In this document: one piece after another, positions 20,591 through 32,514 of the stretch
Numbering within the stretch: position 1 is the stretch's first letter
Layout of the letters: each line of letters begins with the position of its first letter
Translations under genes and position numbers: made by a program
Notes under the pieces: generated by a model
Seen by the model: the letters and a program-made list of their open reading frames with translations, nothing else
Told to the model about the DNA's origin: nothing
Database searches by the model: none
NCBI GenBank assembly: GCA_963921935.1
Contig: OY998180.1
Coordinates: 100,699,610 to 100,763,609, forward strand
Source: Galeruca laticollis
Lineage: Eukaryota > Arthropoda > Insecta > Coleoptera > Chrysomelidae
DNA: 64,000 nt
Direction of reading: 5' to 3'

Positions 20591-22845
20591 TTAAATAACT
20601 AAAATCGGATCAATTACATTAGCGAAATACTTTCTGCCCTTTGAGAATATCCATTCCTTTAATTTGTTTTTGAAAAGACAAACTGAATTATATTTCTTCA
20701 AGGTGTGGGGTAAATTGTTCCATAATTTTGATCCAATAAAGCAGAAGCTTCTCTGGCCAAGTGCTTTATATGTAACAGGGGCATATATAGCGGATTGTGT
20801 ATTCTGTCTCGTTCCGTATGTATGTGGTACATTATATGTATAAAGCCTGTTAGAGTACAAGAAACAAAGGGTTTTGAAGCAAAAAAGTTGCCGAATGTCT
20901 AATACCTTTGAATCAATATATACTTGATTGGAGGAGAATCTGCGAGGTTTTTTTAGAATAATTTTCAGAATGAGTTTCTGAACGGTATTGATCGAGTTTA
21001 GATAATTATTCCTAATTCCTCCCCAACCAATGATACCATATAGTAATATGGATTCAACAAAAGCGGAGTATATTGTTTTCAGTTGTTCATGAGATAAAAA
21101 TTCCACTAGTTGTTTGAATCTGTAGATTAGGCCTCTGAGCTTATTGGTGATGTTGTGAGCATGAACGTCCCATTTCAAAAAGGAGTCAATATGTATACCC
21201 AGATATTTGACCGCGTGTACGAGCTCAAGAGTACGATTTCCTACAGAGATAGTATTATAATCCGGTAAAAATGGTCTATATGAAGTAAATGGTATTATTT
21301 TAGTTTTAGTGGCATTAACAGTCAATTTGTTCGACTCAAACCACTTGAGGATATTCTGCATATCGTCAGAAGCCTTTTTTGGATTTCTGACCAGTTTTGC
21401 CCTTCGTAAATAATAGCTGTGTCATCTGCAAATGACAAGATTACTCCAGTTGAGTCCAACTGTAGCAAATCGTTCAAGTAAATTATAAATAGTATCGGCC
21501 CAAGAACGGTTCCTTGGGGAATTCCGACTGTTACCAACTCTTCTTGGCTACACATATTATCTATTTTTACAACTTGTTTGCGGTCTTTGAGATAACTTTC
21601 GAAAAAGTCTAGTGCAACACCGCGAATTCCAAGACGTTCCAATTTATCAAGCAATATACCATGATTTACCGTGTCAAAAGCTTTCGCCAGATCAACAAAC
21701 ACTCCCAAGCAAGATTTTTTGTGATCAATAGCTGAATAAACGATGGATGTTAATCTAGCGATAGCATCCTGAGTAGATTTTCCCTCCTGAAACCCGAATT
21801 GGTGAGAAGAGATTATTTTATTCTTGTTAATAAAACTAACCAAGCGGTTTTTTACTGCTCTTTCAAACAATTTAGACACTGAAGAAATCAAAGATATAGG
21901 TCTATAGTTGCTTACAAGATGCCTGTCACCTGATTTGTGAATTGGTTTTATTACTGCCTTTTTAAAGTGATTTGGGACTTTCCCATTTTCTAAAGCTAAG
22001 TTAATAATATACGATATCGGTTTAGACACAAAATTACTAGTTATTTTAAGGATTTCGTTTGATATACCATCGAGGCCACTAGCTTTTTTATTCTTCAATT
22101 CCCTAATAAGTTCTTCTATTTCTGTGTGGTCTGTTTGCTTCAGAAATATTGAGGCACAAATTCGTTTCGTTTTGATTTTGATTTCTGGACTTTGAGGTAT
22201 AGCACTAGCCATTTTTTCACCAATACTAGAGAAATATTGATTGAAGCATTTTACAATCTGTAGTTTGTCAGTTATATCAACACCATCATCAGATTCAATT
22301 TTTTTTATTGTCTTGTTTGTATTCGGTTTATTGCAGAACTCCCTAATGACTTTCCACAGATTTGATGTAGATGATTTGTTTTCATAAATCTTTCTTTTGA
22401 GGTATTCATGTTTGGTTTTTTTTAATAATGCAGTAAGTTTATTTTTGTAATTATCATAAGCAGCTTTCTTCCCCAAATTGAAGGGATCTCTTATGGAGAG
22501 TTGGTGTAATTTGTCTTTTTTATCAATAGAAGTTATAAGGCCGTTGGTGATCCATGGCTTCTTCTTTTTGAAAGTTTTATTTTTTTTGGAATACGTAGAT
22601 TTTTTTATGATTTCATTCAGGGTTTTAATGAAGTTATCAGTAGCAAAATTAACTTCCCTTTCTCCATAAACAGTTAACCATCTTTCAGTGCTGATTATAT
22701 CTAACAATTTTCTTTCGTTCAGATAATTTTGGGTCACATTGCTATCATTACCCCCATGTTCACTCTTCAAGTTAACCATCTTTACAGCTATGGAGAAGTG
22801 ATCGGTGATATTTGTCAAAATTACTGCTGGGTAATCATAATCCAT
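20591..22845 (-). pseudogene. Reverse transcriptase of CR1/Jockey-like LINE, one frameshift
   Basis: About 750 codons in two overlapping frames (22845-21322 and 21361-20591), joined by a single shift in the A-run near 21385. Order of motifs: endonuclease end TDHFSIAVKM; RT motifs KKASGLDGISNEILK, KPIHKSGDRHLVSNYRPISL, GVFVDLAKAFDTVNH, GIPQGTVLGPILFIIYLNDL and the catalytic LSFADDTAIIYEG; thumb ATKTKIIPF, KYLGIHID; C-terminal domain with GIIGWGG. The endonuclease is otherwise missing. With only one shift this is among the youngest retroelement pieces in the window. It would copy its own RNA at a nicked target. It is flanked by an RTE fragment and a LINE ORF1 scrap. Confidence 0.9.
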
Positions 22846-22846
22846 A

Positions 22847-23160
22847 TTTTACATGCGTATTGAGGAAAGTCAATAACACAGTAGATGTTAAAGCAGATAT
22901 TCTGAAATGTAGAAGAATAGGAAGTAAAAACAGAAACAAAGATAAGCCAGTCCTAATAGAGATGAAAGACTGGAACAAGAAAATAGAAACGTTGAAAAGA
23001 AGAAATTAATTAAAAGGAACAAGCATATATATTAATGAATACTACCCCAAAGACACACCGGAACAAAGAAAACAGCTAATAAAGTATATGAAACAGGCAA
23101 GAGAAAAAGGAGACAAAGCCAAGTTATTATACAACAACTTATATATAATTGATGAAGTAT
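22847..23160 (+). pseudogene. LINE ORF1-like fragment
   Basis: The frame reads RKVNNTVDVKADILKCRRIG, then KPVLIEMKDWNKKIETLKRR. After a stop at 23007 it continues with KGTSIYINEYYPKDTPEQR and AREKGDKAKLLYNNLYI. This is the pattern of the RNA-binding ORF1 proteins of many insect LINEs (RPV-I/V-x-F, L-K-G-T-x-I-Y-I-x-x-D-Y-P, then A-x-L-x-Y-x-x-L-x-I). Ends unknown. It is not obviously part of the LINE on its left, which lies on the other strand. Confidence 0.55.
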
Positions 23161-23279
23161 AAAGTCTAAAAGAGTTAGAAGAAATCAGTCAGAGATACCT
23201 GGAGTATGGAACAAAAAAACAACTACGGAAAATAACAAAACTAGTCGGAAAACTTTTAAGCAAACAGTCTCTAATTTCG

Positions 23280-23640
23280 GATAAGCGTAAGGATCAAGGA
23301 ACAGAGTATAAAAACGAAATTATGAGTAAATTAATTGAACTATTAAATATAACTTCTCTACAACCTACCATCAAGAATCAATAGGAAGTTGTGAAAAATT
23401 ACATTACTTTTAACGAATATGTCAGACGTTTTATAAGTGAAACGAAAGATGACTGGTGTGAATATGCGACAATGTTTGCTTATTGCTACAATACCACACC
23501 TAAGTCGTATCATGGCTACACACCATTTGAGTTAGTGTACGGGAGAAAGTCTAACCTACCAGAGAATCTCATCACGGGAATAAAGCCACGGAAAGTTTTT
23601 GAAACTTATCACAAATTCATGCTTTCATGAAATTACTTTT
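23280..23640 (+). pseudogene. Gypsy integrase fragment, same family as 10.2-16.0 kb
   Basis: Contains DQGTEYKNEIMSKLIELLNI (second catalytic Asp), a broken Tyr-His-x-Glu-Ser region, and from 23391 FNEYVRRFISETKDDWCEYA. After that come YNTTPKSYHGYTPFELVYG and LPENL, the integrase C-terminal side. It closely matches the minus-strand fragment at 10244-10501 and extends it. H2C2 finger and first Asp are missing; one shift and a stop near 23383. Confidence 0.8.
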
Positions 23641-24499
23641 GTTAACGTACACTTCTCAAAAATCGTCAGTGAACGTTTAATATAAAATTAGAGCCTTAAT
23701 CAGAAAAACGGATGATTAAAATATACTTGCTAACTGAACCAAAATGGCTCTACGAATGAGATGTTCTTACAAAATGAATATTCCTCAAAGCTCGATCGAA
23801 TAAAAAAAAGAACACACAAATTTAATTTTCGACATAGGGTTGTCGCTTGTCCCCGTTTTTAAAATTATTTTTCAATTCCTCGTCGGCAATCCTCTCTCAA
23901 GATAAAATAACAAAGGGTTCACAGTTCAATTATTCCAATTCCAAAAAGGCACATGCTTTTCCATTCTTTGTTTGAAAAAGGGCTCTTGACAACCGAATAT
24001 CTAATTTCCAGACACTGATTTAAAATTTTTAAAATATTTCACACGGACTCTTGATCAAATAATAGACCGTGATACGATTGTTTACTTTATTTAGCGGATA
24101 TAAAAATGTTTATGCTAATTGGAACGTGTCTAACTGTGTAAGGGGGATTATGTCCTCCAATTTATTCACTTTTTATTGGAGAAGGTTCAGCACGTGCCTT
24201 TGCATTAAATTTTTTGAACAGTGTCTTCTAAACAGAGAGAACGAAGAGAAACATGGTAGATCCATTAAATAACCTTGAAATATGGACCTTAGGGAATGGG
24301 AAATTCAATATTGTTGAATTCATAATTCATTCAATAGTTTCTCTACTTTGATAATATCGATAAAGATGGAGAAACTTAAAATAAAACTGCCCAATATGAA
24401 ATACTTGCCAAAATTGAGACAGCTAATAGTTTAGGGTTAGTAAATACAACGCGTTTACATTATTGAATAATAATGAACACGAAAATTTCGTACAAAATA
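23641..24499. other. No gene seen
   Basis: AT-rich DNA between the integrase scrap and the Tc1/mariner relic. It probably includes the remains of both elements' ends, but no inverted repeat pair was found. Confidence 0.4.
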
Positions 24500-24509
24500 T
24501 GTAGAGAGT

Positions 24510-25340
24510 CATTCAAAAATTAAGCGAAACTGAATCAATAGTGATGTTAACCACACTAGTCGTCCAAAAACAAGCCGTACAAATCTCAATATCGAAGCAG
24601 TCTATGAAAGTATAGGCGACAGTCCAGGAATATCAACTCGGCGTCTTGGATAAGGATTGCATATCTCAAGAATACTCACCGAACAGCTGCATCTCCATGC
24701 TTAGAAAATACAGTTGACACACGATCTGAAGTCTAATGAACACGCACAGCGAAAAGAGGGCGATGACTGGATAAGTGGATACCGATGTTGCGAAAAAAAC
24801 ACCAATTTTCACCATATTTGTTGATCCTCATAATTGACGTATTTGAGGTTATGAAAACCTATATGTGATTAATGAGTCCTCAACGTGTCACCTGTTTGAT
24901 ACGAATTTAAGACTAGAGGCATAATTAGCCCATACTTTCTGGAAAATAAATTTCATCATTAAGTGAATATGATTGGTTATCGATGTAGCTACATGATAAC
25001 ATTATTCTTTCTCTCCAAACTGGATAAATTGGATGATATTGATGTTGGCAATATGTGGCTTCAACAAGATGGTGCCACATGACATACAGCCAACGAAACA
25101 ATTCAATTACTACATGAGACATTTCCTAGTCGGGTACTCTCTTGGTTTGATGGCCTAGATCTTGTGATTCAATATCTTAAGATGTTTTTTATTGGGGTTA
25201 TTTGAGCTCTGTCTATAAATGGTCATAAAAATTTTCGACTAAAGAGTGCGCATGTTCCACCACAGCTGTGAAGCACATTTTCCCTACATGTTATTCCATA
25301 CCTAACCATATCCTGTGTACTTTACGATTCAATAAAAAAT
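24510..25340 (+). pseudogene. Tc1/mariner-type transposase relic
   Basis: Scattered plus-strand frames show RTNLNIEAVYESIGDSPG (linker), then LDDIDVGNMWLQQDGATCHT with the second catalytic Asp (about 25060). ANETIQLLHETFPSRVLSWF follows, then a degraded RS-C-D-S region and FFYWGYLSS (about 25170-25190), where the third acidic residue would be. Stops are frequent. The family is IS630/Tc1/mariner; the sequence is distinct from the element at 53.85 kb. No terminal repeats were identified. The right end abuts the satellite-bearing repeat at 25345. Confidence 0.7.
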
Positions 25341-25344
25341 AAAC

Positions 25345-26320
25345 GGTTTTAAACATTAAAACTAACTTTTCTGCATCTGTGAGACGCCCTAAACAATATT
25401 CTATTATAAAATTGTCTTGTATACACATCGGAGGCTGTAGGGTGCTAACAAACGAAATTTTCTCCAAAAATATAGTATATCTGGATTTATAAAACCCGTT
25501 ATACTGCTCTAGTGAGCTGAAAATAAATCAATTGGGTTCATCTGTAAGACACCCTGAATAATATCCAATTATAAAATTGCTCACTTGTATACACTCCGGA
25601 GGCTGAATCGTGCTAACAACCCGAAATTTCTCCAAAAATGTGGCACATCAGGTACCATAGCACTCATTGTACTAGCTCTAGTGATCTGAAAATCAATAAG
25701 GTTCATATATAAGACGCCCAGAACAATATCTAATCATGAAATTCGTCACTTGTATACACTCCGGAGGCTGTATCTTGCTAACAAACTGAAAATTCTCCAA
25801 AACTGACAAAAATTTGGCACTTCCAGTACCATAGTACCCGTTGTACTGGCTTTAGTGAGCTTAAAATCAATAGGGTTCATCTGTGAGACACCTTGAACAA
25901 TATCCAATCATAAAATTGGTCACTTGTATACACTCTGGAGGCTGTATCGTGCTAACAAACTGAAATTTCTCGAAAAATGATAAAAATGTCGTACTTCAAG
26001 TACCATAGCACTCGTTGTACTGGTTTTCGTAAGTTTAAAATCAATAGAGTTCATCTGTGAGATGTCCTGTACAATATTCAATCATAAAATTGATGACTTA
26101 TTTCACTCTGGAGGCTGTATCCTGCTAACAAAACATGTTACGAAAAGTGGCCGACGACAACGACGACGACTTACACACAGGATTTTTTTTCTAAACACTG
26201 TGTTTTCGTGTTGTTCTAGCTGAAAAACTTAAAAATAACTCAAAAAAAATTCCAAAATTCCAACCTTTTTTGGGAAAACGAATACTTTTCTCGCATATGA
26301 GATAGATTGGGCGGAAAAGT
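25345..26320 (+). repeat. Satellite-bearing interspersed repeat, copy 2 (uninterrupted)
   Basis: It starts GGTTTTAAACATTAAAACTA then ACTTTTCTGC, and ends GGGCGGAAAAGT. The ACTTTTC-GC and GC-GAAAAGT words are inverted. Inside are about four 175-bp units (GTCACTTGTATACACTCC, GGAGGCTGTATC), then a unique tail with CGACGACGAC and TCCAACCTTTTTTGG. The most complete copy and the reference for the nested copy at 30546-32514. Confidence 0.85.
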
Positions 26321-27490
26321 AATAAGAATTTAAAGAAAAAATTTGGTGTAATCTTATAATCTTCAATAAGGTTTCGTTAGGATTTTCGGAGTTTGCAATA
26401 ACGATATTAATGTAGAGCTTTCCTCAGAATAAAGATATGTTATGCAAGAACGAGCTATAAAGAGCACTTTTTAAATCAATTCAGCTGGCGTAAAAAACCA
26501 CTACCAGTAAATGTTTTATTTGTATTCAGAATTCGCGATACAATAGGACGAACCCTATGTAGTACATTGACAGATAACAGATTGCCGTGTTTAGAGAAGA
26601 AATTATCTTTAAAAGTTTTTCTAAATTGGTTTCTCTCACAACACCAAGAACCCTGCTGTAAATGTACTACATATGGTTACAAATAGACCGTTGGGGGCGC
26701 TACGATCTTATTTTGTAACGCAAATTCACATTCAGTTTACTAAGTAATATACAATAATATCGTTTATTGCCAAAAACCATTACATAGATTTATATCTACC
26801 TAATAATATTTTAATAAAAAACGTAACAGCCAAAACATAAATTTCTTGTTGCACTCATAATTTTATATTAATGACTCAATATGAACAATTATGTATGGCA
26901 ATATTAGGATGTGCTACCTTGCTCTGTTGTAAGTTGCTAGAAACTTCAAGTAACTCATGAGGATATGAGTTACTGCTTCAAGGTGCGTGCTCAAAAGCAT
27001 CATTATCTGTAATAGCAAACTGATCTATGCGACTATTGAAAGGGACATCAACATTGACAATTTTTTTGGCAATTTTAATTTTATTTACCACTACGATTGT
27101 AGACTTCCAACCAGCAAGTTAAGAATAACCTCTCCTGTAACAGCTAACGAAGTTGCTGAAGAATGTCTAAAACAATTGCCTGTGTAATGTTTTGAAGTAG
27201 GTAATTTTAAATAGGTCACTACTTTAAAAGGTATTTGTCCAAATGTATATTCTTTCCAATCACCTGACTAGAACATTTTTCGTTATTATAGTACCCAAAA
27301 AACCGTTTGTGCTCGGTACTTTTAGTGCGTAGTGAAGCATATCTTCTATAGATGTCTAAATAACTTGGTTATTTCTGCTCTTTTTCAATCTCACTGAAAA
27401 TACGATCAATTTTAGTTTTTGATGCTCGTTGTTACTAATAAAGTTGTGGCTGAATCTTGAATATCTGCCAATTCTTTCACTGTAATATTA
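26321..27490. other. No gene seen
   Basis: AT-rich. A frame at 26987-27187 has no recognisable motif. No repeats matched elsewhere in the window. Confidence 0.4.
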
Positions 27491-27494
27491 GCTA

Positions 27495-28803
27495 ATTAGC
27501 ATGCCACAAGGTTCTGTACTGGGCCTGCTGCTATTCAATATCTATTTAAATAGCCTACTTTTACTGGACATAAGGGGCAATATTATTAGCTTCACCGATG
27601 ATACTGCCATCCTTTTTACCGCTCCTACTTGGGCTCAGTTGAAAACACAAGCTGAAATCGCTTTTAAAAAAATAAAAACCTGGTTTCAATTTAATAAACT
27701 AACACTAAATGTAGAAAAAACAAAGTATATGCCTTTCACATCATACCAGACAGGTCTACCAAATCTCGGATATTTGGATATTGACATGACTACTAAAATT
27801 CCAGAAGTAGATAGGATTAAATATCTTGGAATTATTATTGATCGTCATCTCAAATAGGATCTGCAAACAAAAAATATTGCTAACAAACTAAGAGGATTAC
27901 TGTCAAGGTTTAAGTACTTGAGAGACATCTTGGATATACACCACTTGAAAATGTTGTACTTTTCGTTAGTGCAGTCACAGCTGAGCTATGGCATCTCTGG
28001 TTGGGGTGAAGTATATGATTGTCACATTGAAAATGTAAATGTACTACAAAGGTGGATATTACGAATTATTTACCAAAAGAGTATCAGGTTTCCAAGTGAT
28101 GAGTTATATGTGATGAACCAAGTTATGGATTTAAGGCAATTATACTGCCTTAAAATACTGCTCTACCTAAAACGAAATGAACATATATTAGAACGTCTTG
28201 AACACACTCATGATACTAGGCATAAACAGAACACATACAACTTACCTAAAAGAGAAAAAGCTATTGGACAACACTGCTTTGATTACTTGGGCCCAAAAAT
28301 CGAGTACCTGTAGAACTACAAAACATTGAAGGATATAAGAGCTTTAAATGTGAAATAAAAAAATTGATATTATCAAAAAATAGAGACTTTTTCCAAAATA
28401 TAATAAACAAGATATAAAAAGAAAAATATGTGGTTGTATGTTTGTGCGAATATATGTGTTGAGAATGAATTTATATCTACCTACCCGACTCACTATATCT
28501 ACTGAACTTGTCAATACTACTAAATTTGTCAATACTATACCGAATTGATCATTATTATTATTCTGACACTGTCAATACTAAAAATAATATTCACTTAATT
28601 GTATCTCTATAATTTAATTTCACTGTATCTATTTATTTATTATATCACACACAAGTTGTTGGTAACCTAGTTACTCTCAGCTTCAGTGATTAATTGTTTA
28701 CTTCTACATCAAAAAAATAAAAAATGTTAGTTAAATTTTGTAGTTTGTATATTTCTGTTTTGTTGTGAAATAAACATATATTATTATTATTATTATATTA
28801 TTC
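27495..28803 (+). mobile_element. 5'-truncated CR1/Jockey-like LINE
   Basis: It begins inside the RT at MPQGSVLG and ends in a TTA/TAT-rich tail near 28803 after AAATAAACATA. It is related to, but clearly diverged from, the LINE at 20070-22846. About 1.3 kb; 5' truncation is the usual fate of such insertions. Confidence 0.82.
27501..28313 (+). pseudogene. LINE reverse transcriptase, C-terminal half
   Basis: The frame starts at MPQGSVLGLLLFNIYLNSLL, then has IISFTDDTAILFT. The catalytic box is F-T-D-D instead of F-A-D-D. WFQFNKLTLNVEKTKYMPF and IKYLGIIIDRHLK follow up to a TAG at 27855. After the stop the same frame continues with NKLRGLLSRFKYL, SYGISGWGEV and VLQRWILRIIYQK. The second stop is at 28311. 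Both Asp residues of the active site survive, but the RT N-terminal half is missing. Confidence 0.88.
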
Positions 28804-30299
28804 TCTCGACGACATGCTCCACAAATAGCAAATATTAGTACAACCTGCAACAAATACTCATATTAATTTAGGTATAGGTAAAAAATAAGTAGTGTAACTT
28901 ACTTTTATCATCAGATATAAATTATATGGAGCATCTACTAAAAATGTTTGTTCTGAGGTTAAAATTTGCACATGGCGATCCAGCGAACTAAAGGTATTTA
29001 TTGACCCGTGGACAAACGAATTTTGTTAGTACATGTCATATTCCAACGTCGTTGGTTGGTTATCAAAAATGGATGGTAAATCAACGAAACAAGAACTCAC
29101 TGAGAATGGGGCAGTTAACAACAACTTTATAGTGCAAGAATAAGCAATTTACATACAGTTTTACTGTACATAATAGGAGTGGTAGCGGTACTAAAGTTCA
29201 TCTGGTCCATCTGGAAAACACAAAGAAGGCAGCTCAAGAGGAGCATCACGAGAAACATCGGGACGCAGCAAACAACAGGAATCCTAAGAGTTTAGAAATT
29301 ATAAGTTATATATGTACGGGTGTTCCATCTCAGACGAGCCACCCCGTATATTTCTTTTCCCATAGTGATTGGAAAAATTTCCCGAAACACGTCGGATGAT
29401 TTTCTTGGGGGGGACATATTTTGACGTATATTTGAGGCTTGAACAAGCAACCCCCTAAGAGGGGGCGCTTCAACCCCTCAAAATTGAATAGGGAAGAGGG
29501 GTTGTGTGATACTTCATTTGTAAGATCTTGGAAGCCTCTTTACAAGGGCGTATGAAAAAAATCACATTCTTAAAAAAAATTGGACAGCGCCTGTTTTACG
29601 TCCTTGATACATAAATAACTATTAAATAATTAACCCATTTTTTAAAACCACATCTTCTGCAGGAAATTGCTTTTATTAAATTGTTCTCATTAACCATAAA
29701 AGCCAAATGACCGTCATTCTTGCAGGTTTTCATCTGTTTTCAATCCAAGGTGAGGATTCATATAATCAAAAACTAGATAAGCTAACTCTGAAATTAATAA
29801 TAATAATAGTAACTTAATTGTCTACTTTATTATAAATTAACGTCTAGACCTTGATCTTTTGTGGATAATACACTGTTATCCAATACTGATAATTATTTCT
29901 ATATTGTATTTGCATTCTGTACACATCTGTATACATTTTTTTATTTTGCGTTGGCTCTTTGTTGTCCAGCTCACAAATCAAACTTTTTCATAGGAAATGG
30001 GCGTGAAAGAAGGATTCTGTTTATTTACATTATAGCACAAAGGACTCCGTGTATCATATCATCAATAAAATAACTACGGGGTAGCTCTCGCACAGATAAA
30101 GATATAGGCAACTGAAATGTTCGATCTATTGAAAATTATTGAAAGGATAAAAAATTACTAATTAAAACAGAATATCTAAGTTAAGACATAAATTAAATTG
30201 CCAAAATGGCTATAATACAAATAGATCCGTAAATCTGGGAGTAAGATATGAACCACTTTTATGAAAAACAGCAATGATGAATGGAAACCAATAATTAAA
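28804..30299. other. No gene seen
   Basis: Contains a short G-run/C-run block near 29410-29500 (CCCCCTAAGAGGGGGC is self-complementary) and a phrase near 29315-29345 that reads like a dispersed repeat edge. No coding frame with family features; 29861-30073 is hydrophobic but unsupported. Confidence 0.4.
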
Positions 30300-30545
30300 T
30301 AAAAAAATTAAGTACAATTGTAATTTGTAATTTGGTCTGCCCACTTTATTTTTGGCCTGTCTCTTATTCTGCTTTTTACTGGTGTCCATTTGCTCACCCT
30401 TTTAATTGCAGTATCCAGATCTCTTCTCCATACATGTCCATATCATCGTATTTTTTGTGACTTTATATAATTTACTATACATTCCTTGATAGTATCTTTT
30501 ATTTCCAAATGCATTTGTGGACTGTACTCGTTGACCTTAATTTTT
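30300..30545 (-). pseudogene. RTE-type LINE, C-terminal tail
   Basis: The minus-strand frame reads VNEYSPQMHLEIKDTI, then IKSQKIR, a stop in place of Trp, YGHVWRRDLDTAIKRVSKW and RIRDRPKIKWADQ. This is the tail after the RT of RTE-like elements (I-R-W-x-GHV-x-R, then RGRP-x-x-x-W). It is the continuation of the RT at 32515-33204; the two are separated by the satellite-bearing repeat. Confidence 0.7.
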
Positions 30546-30558
30546 ACTTTTCCGCCCA

Positions 30559-30566
30559 ACCTATCC
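30559..30566. repeat. Target duplication ACCTATCC, left
   Basis: ACCTATCC recurs at 31784-31791. Copies 1 and 2 of the repeat carry one related word at this place (for example GAGATAGATTGGG inverse at 26299-26311), so the duplication arose with the MULE insertion. Confidence 0.85.
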
Positions 30567-31783
30567 GGGACGGTCTCACTTGCGGACCTCTCACTTGAAG
30601 ACCTCGGCCCCGTTTGTATCATTTGAGGACCTTCGTCAAAGCCGTACAATTTTCCATAACATGAAGTACCATTTTAGGACCTCTAGGCGAGCACCTCTCT
30701 AGGCCTAGACGCTAATAGTACACTTGCAACTTTTTTGTACAATATATAAAATTGGGTAATTAATAGAAACATTCAAAAACATTCTCATTCGGTATTTGAA
30801 CACTTTTTGTTACAAAAGAATTCACATTTAGGTAGATGTTTTTCAAAATTGTTATGAGGAACTTTTGTCTCTTGTTAGGGAACATAATATTTAAAGAGAA
30901 AAAAAACAACCGAAAAATCGGAAGACTTTTATTTTCAATGTCAATAAACTACCTTTAAATAATTTCGTTTACATGTGAAATAAAATTAAACAAATTGGAA
31001 CACACGTTGTAAAATTTCCATAGTTCGACCCAGTGAAATAGTTTTTCCAATAGCTGAATCCAGATTGGAATAGAGTTTTCTTCACTTGTTCGGTGTCATG
31101 TTGATTTCTAGCCTGTTTCGTAAAAATGTATTGTGTTTGGCATCTTCTTTGAGGTCACTGACCAATTGGCAAACATTGGGAGTGACTTTTCCCAACCTTC
31201 TATTTAATTTACTATGCCAAGATTCCAAAGGGTTTGTCGTCCTGTGTTTTTCCTTGTAGCAATTCCACATTGTCCCAATTGCGTCATTTTCGAGCCACTG
31301 CCCAACGAAGTAGTCATTGAACTGCTCCAGTGCAGTGTCCACAGGTGCAGATTCCATGATGAAAAGCCATACATCAATGATTTTTTCGGGAGGTAAATGT
31401 GATAATGCAGCACACATTTTAACGTGCCGTCTTACGTCAATTTCAGTTTTATGTTTCTGCACCAGTCCCAAATCCTGAACTTTTCGCCAAATGCTCTGAT
31501 TGAAGTGGAAATTGCAACCCTTCAAAATAGTGTTGGGGAAATGTTTTTTCAATTTATTAATCATGGACCTTTCAAAGTCTATTTTGAACGTTTTCGGTTT
31601 CGAGATATACACTTTCGTCTGAAAATCCTTAATTACCTGCAACCGTCGTATTATTGAAACGTTGTTGTTTATCTCAGGTAATAAATTATTGAAAGGTCCG
31701 CAAGTGATTCGATTTAAATGAGACAAAAACAAGTAAATTTTGCATAGGTCCTCAAATGAGAGGTCCTGAAATGAGACGACACC
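30567..31783 (-). mobile_element. MULE (Mutator-like) element, 1217 bp, internally deleted
   Basis: The ends are inverted repeats of about 45 bp: left GGACGGTCTCACTTGCGGAC and on; right, inverted, CGTCTCATTTCAGGACCTCT and on. Both contain GGACCTCTCA-TTGA-GACCT. The 8-bp duplication ACCTATCC (9 with one mismatch) fits Mutator-like elements. A 3' transposase fragment is inside. The element is shorter than autonomous MULEs. Confidence 0.88.
31082..31732 (-). pseudogene. MULE transposase, C-terminal half
   Basis: 216 codons without a stop. The MULE-domain end is clear: FKIDFERSMINKLKKHFPN, LKGCNFHFNQSIWRKVQ, AALSHLPPEKIIDVW and FNDYFVGQWL. MWNCYKEKHRTTNPLESWH and LNRRLGK follow. In intact MULE proteins the DFE-A-x-x-N and GC-x-FH-x-x-Q motifs hold the last two catalytic positions. 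The first acidic residue and the N-terminal zinc finger are missing, removed by the internal deletion. It stops at 31082 just inside the inverted repeat. The open frame suggests a fairly recent insertion. Confidence 0.88.
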
Positions 31784-32514
31784 ACCTATCCAATATGCGA
31801 GAAAAGTATTGGTTTACCCCAAAAAAAGTTGGAATTTAGAAATTTTTTTTGAGTAATTTTTACGTTTTCCATCAACAACAACACGAAAAAACGGTGTTTA
31901 GAAAAAAAATCCTGTGTGTATGTCGTCGTCGTTGTCGTCGGCCACTTTTCCTTACAAGTCTTGTTAGCACGATACAGCCTCCTGAGTGCAATAAGTCACC
32001 AATTTTATGATGGAATATTGTTGAGGACATGTCACAGATGAACCCTATTGATTTTCAGCTCACCAGAGCCAGTACGTGTGCTATGGTACTTGAAGTACGA
32101 CATTTTATCATTTTTGTAGAAGTTTCAGTTTGTTAGCACGATACAGTCTCCGGAGTATATACCAGTGACCAATTTCATGATTGGATATTATTCAGAGCGT
32201 CTCAAAGATGAACCCTATTGATATTCAGCTCACTAAAGCCAGTATAACGGGTGCTATGGTACTTCAAATTTTGGCATTTTTGGAGAATTTTCAGTTTGTT
32301 AACACGATACAGCCTACAGAGAGTATACGATTAATCAATTTTGTAATTGAATATTGTTCAAGATGTCTCACAGATGTACCCTATAGATTTTCAGTTGGCT
32401 AGAGCGAGTACAGCGGGTCCTATAAATCCAGATATACTAATTTTTTGGAGAAATTTCGGTTTGTTAGCACGAAGTAGCCACAAATGCGGAAAAGTTAGTT
32501 TTAATGTTTAAACC

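Larger units (their letters stand above)
20070..22846 (-). mobile_element. CR1/Jockey-like LINE, 5' truncated
   Basis: A minus-strand element with a long RT frame, about 450 bp of 3' untranslated sequence and a tetranucleotide tail at 20070-20144. The 5' end breaks inside the end of the endonuclease domain (only the last motif, TDHFSI, remains near 22800). That is typical of incomplete target-primed reverse transcription. A related 5'-truncated copy lies at 27495-28803. Confidence 0.88.
30546..32514 (-). repeat. Satellite-bearing interspersed repeat, copy 3 (interrupted by MULE)
   Basis: Inverted relative to copies 1 and 2. Left end ACTTTTCCGC at 30546-30555, right end GCGGAAAAGT at 32486-32495 followed by TAGTTTTAATGTTTAAACC, the inverse of the start of copy 2. 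Tandem units (inverse of GGAGGCTGTATCGTGCTAAC) lie at 31965-32470. The tail part is split by the MULE at 30567-31783. The whole copy lies in an RTE reverse transcriptase. Confidence 0.85.

Noticed and set aside
29400..29500. G-run/C-run block as a regulatory hairpin
   Set aside because: Short and isolated; more likely part of an old repeat.
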